Shown: in pieces, positions 1 through 11,409 of the stretch
How the letters are laid out: each line of letters starts with the position of its first letter
Numbering within the stretch: position 1 is the first letter of the stretch
NCBI GenBank assembly: GCA_021018815.1
Contig: JAITYX010000047.1
Span: forward strand, 4,535,001-4,599,000
Direction of reading: 5' to 3'
DNA from: Talinum fruticosum
Taxonomy: Eukaryota; Streptophyta; Magnoliopsida; Caryophyllales; Talinaceae
DNA length: 64,000 nucleotides
Notes under the pieces: model-generated
Told to the model about the DNA's origin: nothing
The model's input: the letters and a program-made list of their open reading frames with translations, nothing else
Database searches by the model: none
Position numbers and translations under genes: made by a program

Positions 1-2
1 GC

Positions 3-89
3 GTGGTCAAGAAGGTTGAAAGAGATATGCAGACGTGGGGTGGATCTGATATGCAGAGCATAGGCGGGGTGGATCGAGGAGGTCGATGA
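3..89 (+). CDS. Possible 3' end of a gene cut by the left window edge
   Basis: One frame entering from the left edge stays open for 28 codons and ends in TGA at 87-89. Its residues are hydrophilic, rich in Gly, Arg and Asp, and end in DRGGR. The DNA up to about 350 is less A+T-rich than what follows, as expected of an exon plus 3' UTR. I do not recognise the family. Twenty-eight codons can be open by chance, so this is only a suggestion that a gene ends here. Confidence 0.25.
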   Translation: MVKKVERDMQTWGGSDMQSIGGVDRGGR

Positions 90-1833
90 ACACAATAGGA
101 GGTAGGTTGCTCGAAACAGGATCATCGAGGTCCTGAATATAATGAACTGCAGGAAGGTGAATTCAGTATTGCTATATCTTATAGGAAAGCTGTCATATTT
201 CCTTTACTTGCTACCATCACTTGTGGAGAGAAAGGAATTTCAGAATATTCAGGCAGAAACAAGGCATATATCAGCTTCGTTTCATTTGTACAGCATATTA
301 AACAGGAAGTGAAGACTCGTCTAATAATTTGGACATGAAAAGCGCAGCCACTGGGGGGCTGGGGCGGGGGGTGGGGGAGGCGCTCTTGTAAAAACTTCTT
401 ATTTATGATGAGATAATCTCATTGTAGCTTTCGATTCAGGTCGTATTATTACGTCGATCAGACATTTCTACGTCTAGTTTTTTAGTGCACAATCTTGAGA
501 AATATATGAAATCATACATCTGTGATAATTATGTAATAGAATTATATCAATTTTTATTGTATCTATAAAGTACGTAAGCATGTTGATTATGCATTAAAAG
601 ATTTTGCTTTCTTACTTTGAATGACCTTGGGTTTTTTTTTTTTGATCTTGGATCTTTCATTTTATTTGAGTCGAGCTATTGTTGGTCCATACAAGAAGTA
701 GAACTCTTTCATCTAAATTTTCTTCATTCACAAGACTCAAACTTAATACCTTAAAACGAACAAGTGTGAAACCACCTAAACTATGACATGTTTGTCATTA
801 GTGTAAAATTTTGCATCCCTTAAGAAATATTAATATAAATAAAGGATTCAATAAAAGTTAGTTCCATTTGTTATTTGTACCATATATGTAAATCCTACAA
901 TGATTTCATCCAATTATATATATAACTACATTATATATGTATACAATATGTAGATGATATGACGTAATATTGAGAAGCCAAAAGATACAAGAATACCATA
1001 CCAATAGTTTCTCGTATAGAACTTGTTCATATATATAAATTAACGACATATGTTAACTTTAATAAAATTTTGCAAATATTTAGATTGTCAAAGCTATCTA
1101 CGTTGATAAGATGTAAACTATATTTCAAGACATTTGAATTTCATCAGAATGAGTCACATTTGATAAGACAAGAATACTTGTCAACTATTCATTGAGAAAC
1201 CCTAATTGAAGAAAATAAAATTGATTGAAGAGAGATTCAACTATACAAGAAATCAAAGATCTAATGCTACCCATATAAGTCTATGTTTGTCTCCCAATTT
1301 CATGTGCCTGTGTTTCACTTTGTATTCAAGGCTAGCCAAAAGTTTTTGTGATTGACATGACAAAAATTTTAAAAATGGCAATGAAAGTCAAATAATGTGG
1401 GCATAAGTAACACCATAATAATAATGACATTTTCTTTTGGTGCAACCCATTATGACATCTTTAAAGGTGATGTTTGTTGGTAAACCCCCACCAAAAATAA
1501 ATAAAATAAATCAGGAATTACTCTATTTTCCAACAATTATTTAAAACATGACAGCTTGAATTGGAAAATTATTGGAGGGGGTAAATTGGAAGATTAGGTA
1601 AGAACCTGATTTAACTTGTGAGGGTTGAATATTTGGCAGCAAACCCAAGATTTATTTATTTTTTTAAAAAAAGGTGCCCTTTGACCCGAATTTCCATATT
1701 CTATGCCACCAACTTCACCAGCACAATCACACTAATTTAAAAAATAATGATAAATAAATAAACATCAGATATAAAAGCAAAAAGACCGAAAGAACAATAT
1801 AATATATAATAATTTGTCCAAAGTTTATCAAAT
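90..1833. other. Intergenic, possibly the 3' UTR of an upstream gene at its left end
   Basis: No coding potential seen. There is a guanine-run cluster at 353-377, listed separately. From about 400 the sequence is A+T-rich with short homopolymers, ordinary for plant intergenic DNA. Confidence 0.5.
353..377 (+). other. G-quadruplex-type motif
   Basis: Four runs of 4-6 guanines occur in 25 bases, separated by loops of 2, 1 and 1 bases (CT, C, T). This satisfies the classical four-run G-quadruplex pattern with short loops, which generally favours stability. It lies about 260 bases after the possible stop codon at 87-89, so it could be in a 3' UTR. Whether it folds or is transcribed cannot be seen here. 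Confidence 0.7.
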
Positions 1834-1925
1834 CCGACCTTAGCTCAGTTGGTAGAGCGGAGGACTGTAGTGGTTATACTCCATCAGATATCCTTAGGTC
1901 GCTGGTTCGAATCCGGCAGGTCGGA
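1834..1925 (+). tRNA. tRNA-Tyr(GUA) with a 19-nt intron
   Basis: A complete tRNA fold can be read. The acceptor arm pairs CCGACCT with AGGTCGG, followed by discriminator A. The D arm reads TAGCTCAGTTGGTAGAG and serves as the A box. The anticodon GTA is at 1867-1869, and the T arm GGTTCGAATCC is the B box. An intron at 1871-1889 follows the base 3' of the anticodon, the standard position; nuclear tRNA-Tyr genes of plants carry such introns. Removing it restores the anticodon stem and gives a 73-nt tRNA without CCA. The gene should be transcribed by RNA polymerase III from its internal promoter. Confidence 0.97.
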
Positions 1926-1926
1926 A

Positions 1927-1933
1927 TTTTTTT
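1927..1933 (+). terminator. Pol III oligo-T terminator of tRNA-Tyr
   Basis: A run of seven T residues begins two bases after the discriminator base of the tRNA gene, the normal RNA polymerase III stop signal. Confidence 0.85.
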
Positions 1934-2110
1934 AATTTATTTTTGTTTTGTTGTATTCATGTTTTCCTTCGTCAATGTGAATGAAAAGTACACTTATAAA
2001 TCACAATGACGGAGAATAAATCAAAAGTGTACCAACATGGTTTCATTCATTAAATTATTTGTAAAGTTGCTAGAAGGAGGCTCGTTGATTATTCTCTGTT
2101 TTTGTACTAT

Positions 2111-2166
2111 TTAATTAGTGTTGTATGTGTGATTTTAATTAGTGTTGTATGTGTGATTTTAATTAG
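2111..2166. repeat. 24-bp tandem repeat, just over two copies
   Basis: The unit TTAATTAGTGTTGTATGTG plus five bases is present twice in exact tandem, with the start of a third copy. Short simple tandem duplication with no other feature. Confidence 0.85.
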
Positions 2167-2879
2167 TGTATTTGAACGATGATTATGGATGAAACGGGAT
2201 CATATTATGAGTTTAAATTATGTTAAATTACTGGCGAATCTTTCCTTTTATTGCGTCTTCTAAAAGAAGATGCAAAAGTGTAATTTATGTGCAAATTCTA
2301 AATCCACATGGCACTAAATAATACTTACTTTTCTAGAGTCTTTTTAAAAAACAAGTTGTTCCTGTCATATGTCACATATGTACAAAATGTATTAAAAACA
2401 TATGTATGGATATTTTTGGCGAAACATATATATGAATATTTTTGACGAAAGGTAAGCCAATCACCCTTAACTAAAATTGGTATTTGTAAATTTACTTTAG
2501 GCATATCCAAAGAAAGAAGACAACAAGTATTATAATCTATCTATCCAAGGTTTGTAAATTTGCTTTCTCTTACAAAGTGTATGTTTCAAGGTCCATTTTA
2601 TCTTGCCTATTATGTTTCAAGGTATACTATAGCTGCTATCTTGGGTGCAAGAATTGCCAGTTTAGCGAGAGAAAGCAACGTGCTAGTCAGCCATCGGTTC
2701 CACTCTTGCCTATAGTTTAATACTGCTTGTTGAGAGCTCAATCCATTTGCGATTGCCTGAGTAAAAGGACGTTGCATAAAGAGATGATCAACTATTTCTT
2801 TTTATCACAGAAAGTGCATTTGGTATCAATGTCTTTGTTTTAATGTTGCATTCTCGGGAAAAGACCCAACAGTGCTAGA

Positions 2880-3030
2880 CAGGCAGGGGATAGGGGTGTC
2901 AGCCCATTAGCATCCACCACACAATATCTTCACAATTGAGCAATATTGCTCTCCTCCAAATTCAAACTCGGGGGATGGGTAGAGGATAGAGCCAATGGCC
3001 ATCACGCCATTGGCTTCCTCGACATTATAT
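2880..3030 (-). repeat. SINE-like segment with hairpins (tentative)
   Basis: Read on the minus strand, a B-box-like GAGTTTGAATTTGG follows a perfect 10-bp hairpin (arms 2990-2999 and 3006-3015, six-base loop). Next comes a perfect 14-bp palindrome GAGCAATATTGCTC at 2938-2951. The higher GC content and the B-box-like core recall tRNA-derived SINEs. I see no clear A box or A tail and no second copy in the window, so this is a tentative call. Confidence 0.3.
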
Positions 3031-4054
3031 ATATATATGAATATTGGCAGGTCAAATATCCAACCTTTGTGTTTTTTTTTGGAGTTCTAATTGTTTAAGT
3101 AAGTAATTTTGACTGATAATCAAGCTATATAAATAAAAGATTTCTATCCATGTATAATTCTACTTTGCAAATTATCTGCTAGGTGTCCCAGAGAGTTTTT
3201 CATTTTGTTAATAATAATTAATTTGGTATGTCTTTTTTTTCGATAATTATTCAGTCAATAGACTAAAAAGTTTAACGCTTCAAGAGTCAACTTAAAACAA
3301 ACTAGCATTAAAAAAAAAAACAATACTCTTCAAAATTCAAAACTCAATCCAAATTTTCATTATAAAAATGACATCAATTTATATATTTTTTAGTATTTAT
3401 CAATATGTATTTTGTTGGTATATGGAGATAGCATATATTACAGAACCATTTTCTTATATAAGAATTTTTCTTTTCAATCCCAAATTTCTTTCTTTGTCGA
3501 CTAAGTGAATCCCAAATTGAACTTCAAGTATTTTTATAATCCACTTCTTGAATTTAGTTATTTCTACATATTTTATGAATCAAGTTGGTACCTTTTTTTC
3601 TGTAATTTTTACATTTATATCTTTTAAGGCCATTTTATTGGAGCCTACTTTAACCATATATCGCACCTTTTTTTTTAATCTTTTTTTAGGGCACTTGTAT
3701 TTTTTTCTTTTGTTCAACCAGATTAATAACTAGTCAACGTCAAGTCACAACATCTTGGATTTATTGGGTGGACTAGCATAAGGTGGTGTTGCTTTCACCT
3801 AGATACCAACATTGCTAATTTATTACAACTATATAAAATGGAAAATTAAAGAAAAGGATAGAAAGCAAACACGACTTGTGCATGGTCCACATAGTTAGGT
3901 CTAAAAGTTCTTGTTTGAAATTTAAAGTCCTAGACATGGCATGTCAAATAATTTAAAAAAAAAAAGAAAGAATCCAAATAAATAAGAAAAATATATGTAA
4001 TACTTTTCTAATCCGAATTTAGAGAAAGTAAGCATGTCTCTCTATATATATTAT

Positions 4055-4370
4055 TGTCAAAATTTTTCTTATGTGGTAATACGTGTTTAAGGCTTGTAAA
4101 TACTTGTTATGTTTGTATGACTGGTTATGGTTATATAATCGGTGTTAATCCTCCATTGATGAGTATCAAGAGTAATGTATTACAAAATGTAAGCTAGTGA
4201 GAGCTAGAGTAAAAATCTTTGTAAATTATTCGATTTTCTAGTGTATCGTTTCATGATTTTTTTTTTATTTGGGTTTTTCCACGTTAAAAATCTTGTATCT
4301 CATTTCTATTATTTCTTTTGTTCAATTTCATTGTTTAAGTGAGCTCGATATTTACATGGATTGGTTGAGG
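4055..4370 (+). mobile_element. Copia-type LTR remnant
   Basis: This stretch aligns by eye with the right half of the copia LTR at 61967-62416. Shared blocks in the same order are GGTTATATAAT, CCTCCATTGATG, a 'tagtgtatcgtt'-like block, 'gggttttTCCACGT' and 'ttgtttaagtga'. No copia coding sequence lies beside it, so it is an old solo or truncated LTR. Its ends are not sharply defined. Confidence 0.55.
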
Positions 4371-4379
4371 TTATAATTG

Positions 4380-6300
4380 AGCTAAGTAGACGGGCTGATC
4401 TGTGAACCACAAACCGAATGAGATGGAAGAACACAAAATTAGATCAAGAATGCATTTAAAATTTTTTGAAGTTTTAAAATAGTTATATCATATATAAATA
4501 TCAAAACTATATTTTAACTTCATACATACTAATTTTTAAAATTATAAATAATTACAAAACTAATTAATTTTTTTTTAAAGTGAGTATGAGCTGACTTGAG
4601 GGCGACCCATAAATCAAACCAATCAAACAACCACTTTTGTGAGCCAGTGCATATGTAGGGTTCATAAAATTCTAGGCCAATTTGATATGTGATATAGTTC
4701 GATTCACTCTAGCCATGCTAATATATGTTGTGTGATGAAAACATCTTTTAAATTAGTGGCTCATAATATTAAGGCAGTAATATACTTTTGATTTCAAAAC
4801 ATTCCTATGTATTGAGGGATAAGCTCATGCTGGTTCACCCTCTTTTAATGTACTAGTTTCATACTTACATGTTATCCGGAAAAACTTTCCACGAAGTAAT
4901 CTATTTTAAGAGTACTCCACATTAAAGATGCTTAATTGTGAAGTTTTTAAGAGTAAAAATCTTAGAAAAAATGGTGCACTCGTAATAAAATGGTGGGTTA
5001 TGTTATATCTAACTATATAACAAAGTGGGGAGCAAGAGATTATCATGTAATATGTACTTTAGCCTTTATCCATCCTTTGACAAGAAAAGTGTTATCAACT
5101 ACCAAAAGCTGAGTTATCATTTTCCCACAATTTGTGTTCCCATAATCTTTTTTTTTTTAAATTTTTTTGGTTTTTGGGTAGGCATTTTGATTGAGAATGT
5201 GAATGATTACAGACAAAAGTTGCATAATTATGACGAAAATATGTTGTAGGAGAGAGAAAGGGTTGAGTGAAACAACCCTACTCGCTAAAATTTCTGAATT
5301 ATTGAGTTTTTTTGCAAAATAAAGGAAAATATTAAGGATTATAAACTTTTACGTTGGAGGTTTAATTGACTGTGTACAATGATAGGGGTGACAGGACAAG
5401 TCCTGTCGAGGTCTAGGCACAAAGGCTTAATTACTTCACCCATATAAGTACTCACACTAACTAATGTAACCGTTAAACTCGATCTTGGATCTTTCATATG
5501 AAAGATGAAACTCATATCATCTAAGATAGAAGCTGTAGATTAAAAGTAAATTATAACATATGTACACAATTTAGGAAGAATCGAACCATTCTATGGCTAT
5601 GCTACCCCCAAGGGGGCAAAATCTATCATTCATCTTATCATAAGTTTTTATATGTTTTCATTTTTTCAAGGTATGTTGCACGTTTTCGGATTGGAGCACT
5701 TGGGCTTGTACATTAGGGGTGCGTGTTTGGGCCAAGTGTGCATGGTTTTCCTATGCCCATGGTGGTACAATATAACAAGTGATCAATAATACAACTTCTA
5801 ATGTTAGTCCTATATTTATGAGGCATGAGAAAATTTAGATGTAGGTAGTTTTTCTTTGCAACTGATTAATAAATCTAAACAAAAAAAAAGAAAACATTTC
5901 GGAGTTGAAAAATCTTTTGTGACAAAAGGTTAGCTAATGCTGCAAGGCAATGCTCTTGAAATTTTATGTGTTAAATAAAAATTAAATTAAGGATGATCAA
6001 GAGTAAAAATTAGTTATTACTATCCAATGACAGCTTGGAGAAATTATCATGGATATCATAAATTAGTTCTAATTATTTACTAATTAATTTTATATAACAG
6101 AAAAAAAAGAGAAAATTAAGTTTTATCTTTCATTAATAATAACGTTAATTTTCAGTTCTTTCTCTACACGATTCACGCGGGAATTCTTTGAGATTGTTGC
6201 TCAAAGAATTCAAGAAGACTTATTATATTCTTGAAGAATCATATCATCATATTATATAATGCAAGTTTGGCATTTAACGTTGAAATAACTCATTTTAATT
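4380..6300. other. Intergenic, no gene seen
   Basis: A+T-rich DNA with poly-A and poly-T tracts. The longest open frames are short and of low complexity. Nothing further can be supported. Confidence 0.45.
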
Positions 6301-8365
6301 AGTTTGGTTTCTCTCCTTCTTGTGAGAGTCTTTGAAGGTTTGTTCGGGAGAGTCCGAGTCACCCTAGAGGGGTGAATAGGGTGATAGAGGTTTTTCATAG
6401 AAATTTAAACTCTTTTGCCAAAGAAGAGACCGAAATAGTTTCGAGTCAAAAATGGAGTCGGAAAAGTATAGACTCGTAAATGCTATCACGAGTAAAGAAG
6501 CAAATTAAGCGGAGGCTTTGAGACTGTCCGAGTCTAGAATGAATTCGAAAGAAAACGCTTAGAGATTATGTGGAAACCCTCCTGGGCAGAAAACCACGGA
6601 CCGTGCTAATCCAAGCACGAAGTCAAATCCACTATTTTGAGTCCACAAAATACCGTGAACCGATCGAACCGTAGTTGCTCCCTTAGACAACTCTTTACAA
6701 GTTTTCCTAGACTTAGAAACTACCTTATCCGATCCAAGTACTTCCTAGCTGAGATAACCCTTACAGCTAGGACAACTAAGCTCGAGTTAACCTTTACGGC
6801 TTAGTCAAGGGACCTTACAGAGAAAGTAAGAAAGTGTTTGTAACTAAGTACAAGACCTTACAACTCGTAAAGTAATGAATTACAGAGTGGGAGTTGTAAG
6901 TATAAGATTGAGAATAAATACAATGACTTTGCTCAAGTACGTGTATTAACAATATGTTCGGCGATCTTCAAGTCTTGTTAGTTGGCTTCTATTTAAAGAT
7001 GACCAGGTAGAGTAGCCGTTATCTTCATCCGATGATCGAGAGCCCTTTGTGACCGTTGACAAGGACTTTCCGAGTCACTCGAAAGTATCCGTTATGATAT
7101 GAACGCTGGGTAACGGTTCTTAACTCTCTTGGAAGTCCCAAAACCACCGATGGTGTTTTGAAGAATAAGGTGGAAACCATCGTTAAGCTTGGTGTTCCCG
7201 TTTTCCGATTTGGAAACAGAGCGGCTCGACACAATCTTACGGGACTCGGAGCAGAGAAGGCGAAAAGCCATGTCTCGCTGGTGATTTGACGTTTTGAAGC
7301 TAGGTTACTTTTGCATTTTGAAAAGTAAATCCTCGTTTTAATAACCTACAAAAGTAAATCAATTTTCATTCTCAAAGTATAAAATACTTTGGTCCAAGAT
7401 TAGACACGGATAATAAAATAATTAAGATAATTAAGCAACTAATTATCCGAGTCGGAAAGTGAGTGGAATTTTCCGAGTCTAATATCCATGAAACTCAAAA
7501 TTCCATCCGAGTTAGTCTAAGCGAGGAATCAAGTTATATAAAGAATATCGGAGAGAAATAACTTGATATAGACTAAGCATAATTCGGACTAGAAGCACCG
7601 ACTATAACAGAATAGAACTTATGACATGAAGTCGGATCCGAGTGAAATAAAACGAAATATTGGTCTATTCAAGCATGTGATATATCTAAGTGATGAGGGA
7701 CTCATAACCGAGTAAGATACGCCTATCAGCTTTTTGAGTCACTTAAAGATACGCAAGAAATACATAAAGTAAATGCTTGTATCACTTAGAGAAGATACCA
7801 TATCACTAAAAAAAGTTTCTAAGATACGGAGAATGCCTTGGAATCAAAACTCTATAAGTAAGAGATTGTTATACTCGATTCCTTTCATACAACTCGAAAT
7901 GTGTTGAACGTTGTCCGAGTCTTCAGTCTTGTCTATCCCCTGTATACGAGTTATTTCTTTTGCCAATAAGTGTAAGTTTTTAGGGTTGTTGATTCAATTG
8001 AAGCTATATTTTTGGTATTTTCATCAATAGTTTCATTGATTTTGGTTGCGAATGATTCAACAATGGAATTTCATATGACACGATAAAAGTGATGTTTCTT
8101 TCATGTTAGATCTATTATATCACATAGAGATCTATTCCCAAAGTTATACAATATCTCGTCGATGTTCGGAAATACAGATTGAAATTGAAGAACACGGTTT
8201 GTAGTTACATTGATGTTGTAAGTATATAGCCAAATAGAAGAATATTTACCATTAATTTTGCCGAAATAGAAATCTATTTTGATATTTTATATTTATTCTT
8301 GTTAGAAAATTATCTTTATAGATGCCGTATAATTTTTTATTAACGAAATTTTCCTTACTATAAAA
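6300..8365. mobile_element. Large noncoding repeat block, LTR-retroelement-like
   Basis: This 2-kb block has higher GC content than its flanks and no coding capacity. It includes CCTAGAGGGGTGAATAGG at 6363-6380, a signature I associate with noncoding regions of plant LTR retroelements. The heptamer TCCGAGT, or its core CCGAGT, recurs many times between about 6350 and 7920. The last 390 bases are repeated, diverged, at 37848-38222. The best reading is a non-autonomous, LARD-like element or retroelement untranslated region; no LTR pair or primer-binding site was located. Confidence 0.4.
7970..8365. repeat. Dispersed repeat, copy 1 (partner 37848-38222)
   Basis: It shares long colinear blocks with the copy at 37848-38222, for example TTTCATTGATTTTGGTT, 'gatgattcaaca', 'aaagtgatgttt', 'tggatctattgtatcaca' and 'tcgtcgatgtt'. 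Both copies end in TTTTTATTAAYGAAATTTT followed by an A-rich stretch. That ending resembles the 3' end of a retroposon. Confidence 0.75.
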
Positions 8366-9869
8366 AAAAAGTTAGTCATTTGAATTTATTACACATGCAT
8401 GTACTTATGGCCTATTTAAACCTCTATTGATGTAGGTTCCTTGAATAACTTTTGATATTACTTAGTTATACCCATTACTTTGCAAAAATATTAATTAGTT
8501 TTATTTTTATAATTAGTTATTTTTTAAATAATTTATAACAATTTATATCTATATTATATATAAAACTAAAAAGGCTTTCATGTTGTATAACTTTTTCTTT
8601 ACCAAATTTACCCTTATGTTATATTAAATTAATTGGATAAAATTATCAATATATCTAATACAACTTGCTTGGACGAGAGAGAAAGAATAGGTGTTTGGTA
8701 GTTACTAAAATACTCTCTCTCATGTCCCTCCCCTTTTCACTCATTACTTCGTAGGAAATTGAGCTTGGGGTATTGGGTTAATTTTCTTGGGACCAAAAAA
8801 GCTCAAACGACAGTTAAGTGTTAGTTTGAGTAATGCACATGCCACGTACGTGAAGCACTTATGAAGGCAGAATGACAATTGTACCCTTACTCATATGAAG
8901 CCTTTGCAAAACATTTTGGGGGGAAAGAGAATGAAATAGAGGCAAAGACACGAGAGGTGAAGAAGAGGATAAATGAAGAAGAAGAACTGCACGGTGAAGG
9001 TCGAACAAGGGCAACGAGTACGAGGAAGAAGAACAAGTAGAAGAAGCGAGTAACAACAACATTTGGCATAGAGCGAGGAACTTGTGTTGAATTCGGTAAG
9101 TGTTGAAATTGATTTCGTTGTTGTTTGTTTTTGAGGTTTCGTTGTGTAATGTGTTTGGGAGTATGCTTGAAGTTCATTGAAATTGAATGTAATTTGGTCC
9201 GAAAGTGGGTTGTTTTGACGGTGGAAGGTTTTATTTTGTGAAGGTTTTGGGGTGTTTGGGGTTTATAATTTATTAGGAAATGGCTACAATTTGGGAAGGG
9301 AATTTATTTGTTGTTTGGTTTCATCGAGTTATATGGGTTCTAAATTGGCAGCGTACAATTGGGGGAGGTCACTTGTATGGTAAATGCTGGTACATTACTA
9401 TTTAGGTTATCCCTCTTAATGATTTTTGATATCTTAGGATGTGCATGAGGGAAATGTGGTATTACTTAAAATTGAGTGTTTGATTTGCAATGAATTTATA
9501 ATGCATGTACTTGAGTCACATGGTTTGCATTGTAGATGGCCTTCGGTTTGGTTATGTTTTGTCTTTTAGTTATCCTAAAGCATTGTCTTTGATATCCCGG
9601 GATGGTGAGTTTACACTTACGGTATTACTTGTTGTAGTGAGTGTTTGGTTAGGCTGGTTGTTTTTGCTTTTGTGAGGGCCGATTAAAATATGGTTGTTTT
9701 TTTGTTGTTTTAATTTGTATGCATAACTTTAATGGTATTATTATTGTTTGTATATTAATACTTTATATTTGAGGTTATACACGGTGTATTTAAGTAGGGT
9801 TTCTTATTATGATTGTAGATGAAACTTGAAATTGTAGACGAAACTTTACACATAGAAGGAGTTACTTGT
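8366..9869. other. Unassigned flank of the MULE remnant
   Basis: No convincing gene. From about 8690 the sequence may be the 5' part of the Mutator-like element whose coding remnant starts near 9880. GAAGAAG-rich sequence at 8960-9050 gives low-complexity open frames on both strands that do not look like protein. I could not find terminal inverted repeats. Confidence 0.35.
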
Positions 9870-9879
9870 ATATGCGTCA

Positions 9880-11030
9880 ATGGGTGGATACTTAGAAGAT
9901 GGAATGAGTGAAATAGTGAAGTACGTAGGAGGGAGGAATCATTGTGTGTGGATGACGGAGGATATGGGTTTTGATGCGGTTTATAAGTCGGTGGAAGAGG
10001 CAATCGGTGATGAGTTGAAGAGACGCAAGTTATGGTACAATTTGAAATTTGATAGGAGGGTAATACTACCTTTTATAAGAGATTACAATATTGTGAACAT
10101 AATGAAGGGCATTTGTATGGTTCCGAGGAAGAAGGTCCATGTGTTAGATTGGAGATAGAGAACGTGGATGAAAGGGTTGGTGATTTGCATGAATCTTCTT
10201 TTTTGGTGTTGGTGTTGGTGGTATGGTTGGAGTGTGCAATAATCAATCTAATGGTATGCTACTGAAAGTTGATTGATGAACAAGCCTTGCCGATTTGGAA
10301 ATGTAAGTTATATTGTGTTATGCATGTTTTCATTTTTAGTATCCAAATTGCATATTAAGTTATTAAATCATATGTTTTTTATGAATTGATGAAGGAGGAG
10401 AAGGAAGTTGGCAGCATGCGGTGGTGGAGGTGTTGGGTTCGATAGGGGATATGGGAAAAAAGCTACTTGCTTATTTGAGCATGACACGGATGAGTCATCT
10501 GTCGGATTATAGTTCAAAATTAGATCATGAACGATTGGTGTGGCCGCATTCCGGATTAGAATTTGAGTGTTATCGTCGGGGATAATTATATGGAGTAATT
10601 TAATTAAAGGAAAAGATCGAGTATTTGCCTCGATTGATAACTTTAGATGTAACATATGGAAGTATGCAATTGTAAATAAATTTGAGTACCGTTTCAAGAG
10701 GAATTGTGATCAACACATAGTCATAAAAGTGTGATGCTAAAGGTTGTGATTTGTACATTTGTGTTGGGGGTGTGAAAGGAAGGGACAGGGTGATAATCAA
10801 GGACTTCATAGGCAAGCACAATCATTGTGTTGGTGAGTAATATCGGACGGGGCAATGGGAAAAACAAAGAGTGAGAACGAAGATGTTCTCGCGGTTGATT
10901 GACTTCGAGGGTTCAACTTTCAACTGTTTATGCACTAGTGTAGATCATGAAATACTTGGCACTTGAGATAGGGATGCAATAAGCATGGCGGGCTCTTGTG
11001 TATGTGTGTATATTAGTGATGGGACGACAG
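9880..11030 (+). pseudogene. Mutator-like (MuDR) transposase remnant
   Basis: The first block (9880-10158) is a 92-aa open frame resembling the N-terminal region of plant MuDR transposases: a YVGG motif followed by 'VWMTEDMGFDAV' and 'LWYNLKFDR'. A second block (about 10606-10930) matches the MuDR DNA-binding segment, with 'YAIVNKFEYRFKRN' followed in another frame by 'GKHNHCVGE' and 'QRVRTKMFSRLID'. A weak continuation 'KYLALEIGM' reaches about 10960. Stops and frameshifts separate the blocks, and no DDE catalytic core or C-terminal zinc knuckle is seen. It is an inactive MULE. Confidence 0.7.
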
Positions 11031-11409
11031 GAGGATTAGTACAAGCTTTTTCCTTAGATGTGTGTTGTTATAGTATGGGTGTAGGAACCACGGCCGGTCG
11101 GGGCCCGCCAAACTTCCCCACTTATGTTGGGTCTCTTTTTAAAGATTGATTTTGAAGATGCTTTTAAAATTGCCCCCGATCAAACCTGGGGTGAGGATGG
11201 AATTGAGGTGAGTGGCCACCGGGCCACTCACGCTTCGACTGGAGGGAATAACATATATGTAGAGGGAAAAAACTACTTTAGTAAAAAAAAATTGAAGGGA
11301 GTGGTATAAAATTTGTTCAATTTTAAAAGCTAAACTAGAGCCAATTTACAAATATAAATATTGCCTAAACTTACACCAATAATATTCAGATTTCAATCAC
11401 AAAATAGAA

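Larger units (their letters stand above)
1934..4050. other. Intergenic, A+T-rich, no gene seen
   Basis: It holds a 24-bp direct repeat (2111-2166) and a hairpin-bearing, SINE-like segment (about 2880-3030), both listed separately. The rest is A+T-rich sequence with poly-T tracts and no convincing coding exon. Confidence 0.5.

Noticed and set aside
7025..7234. 69-codon minus-strand open frame
   Set aside because: Lies inside the noncoding TCCGAGT repeat block, with no recognisable protein features.
8859..9177. Overlapping minus-strand open frames rich in Ser and Leu
   Set aside because: They are complements of a GAAGAAG-rich low-complexity tract near the MULE remnant.
11242..11256. CTGGAGGGAATAAC as a possible mariner end
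   Set aside because: It has the same orientation as the right end at 13602-13616 rather than the inverted one, so it cannot be the left terminus of the same element.
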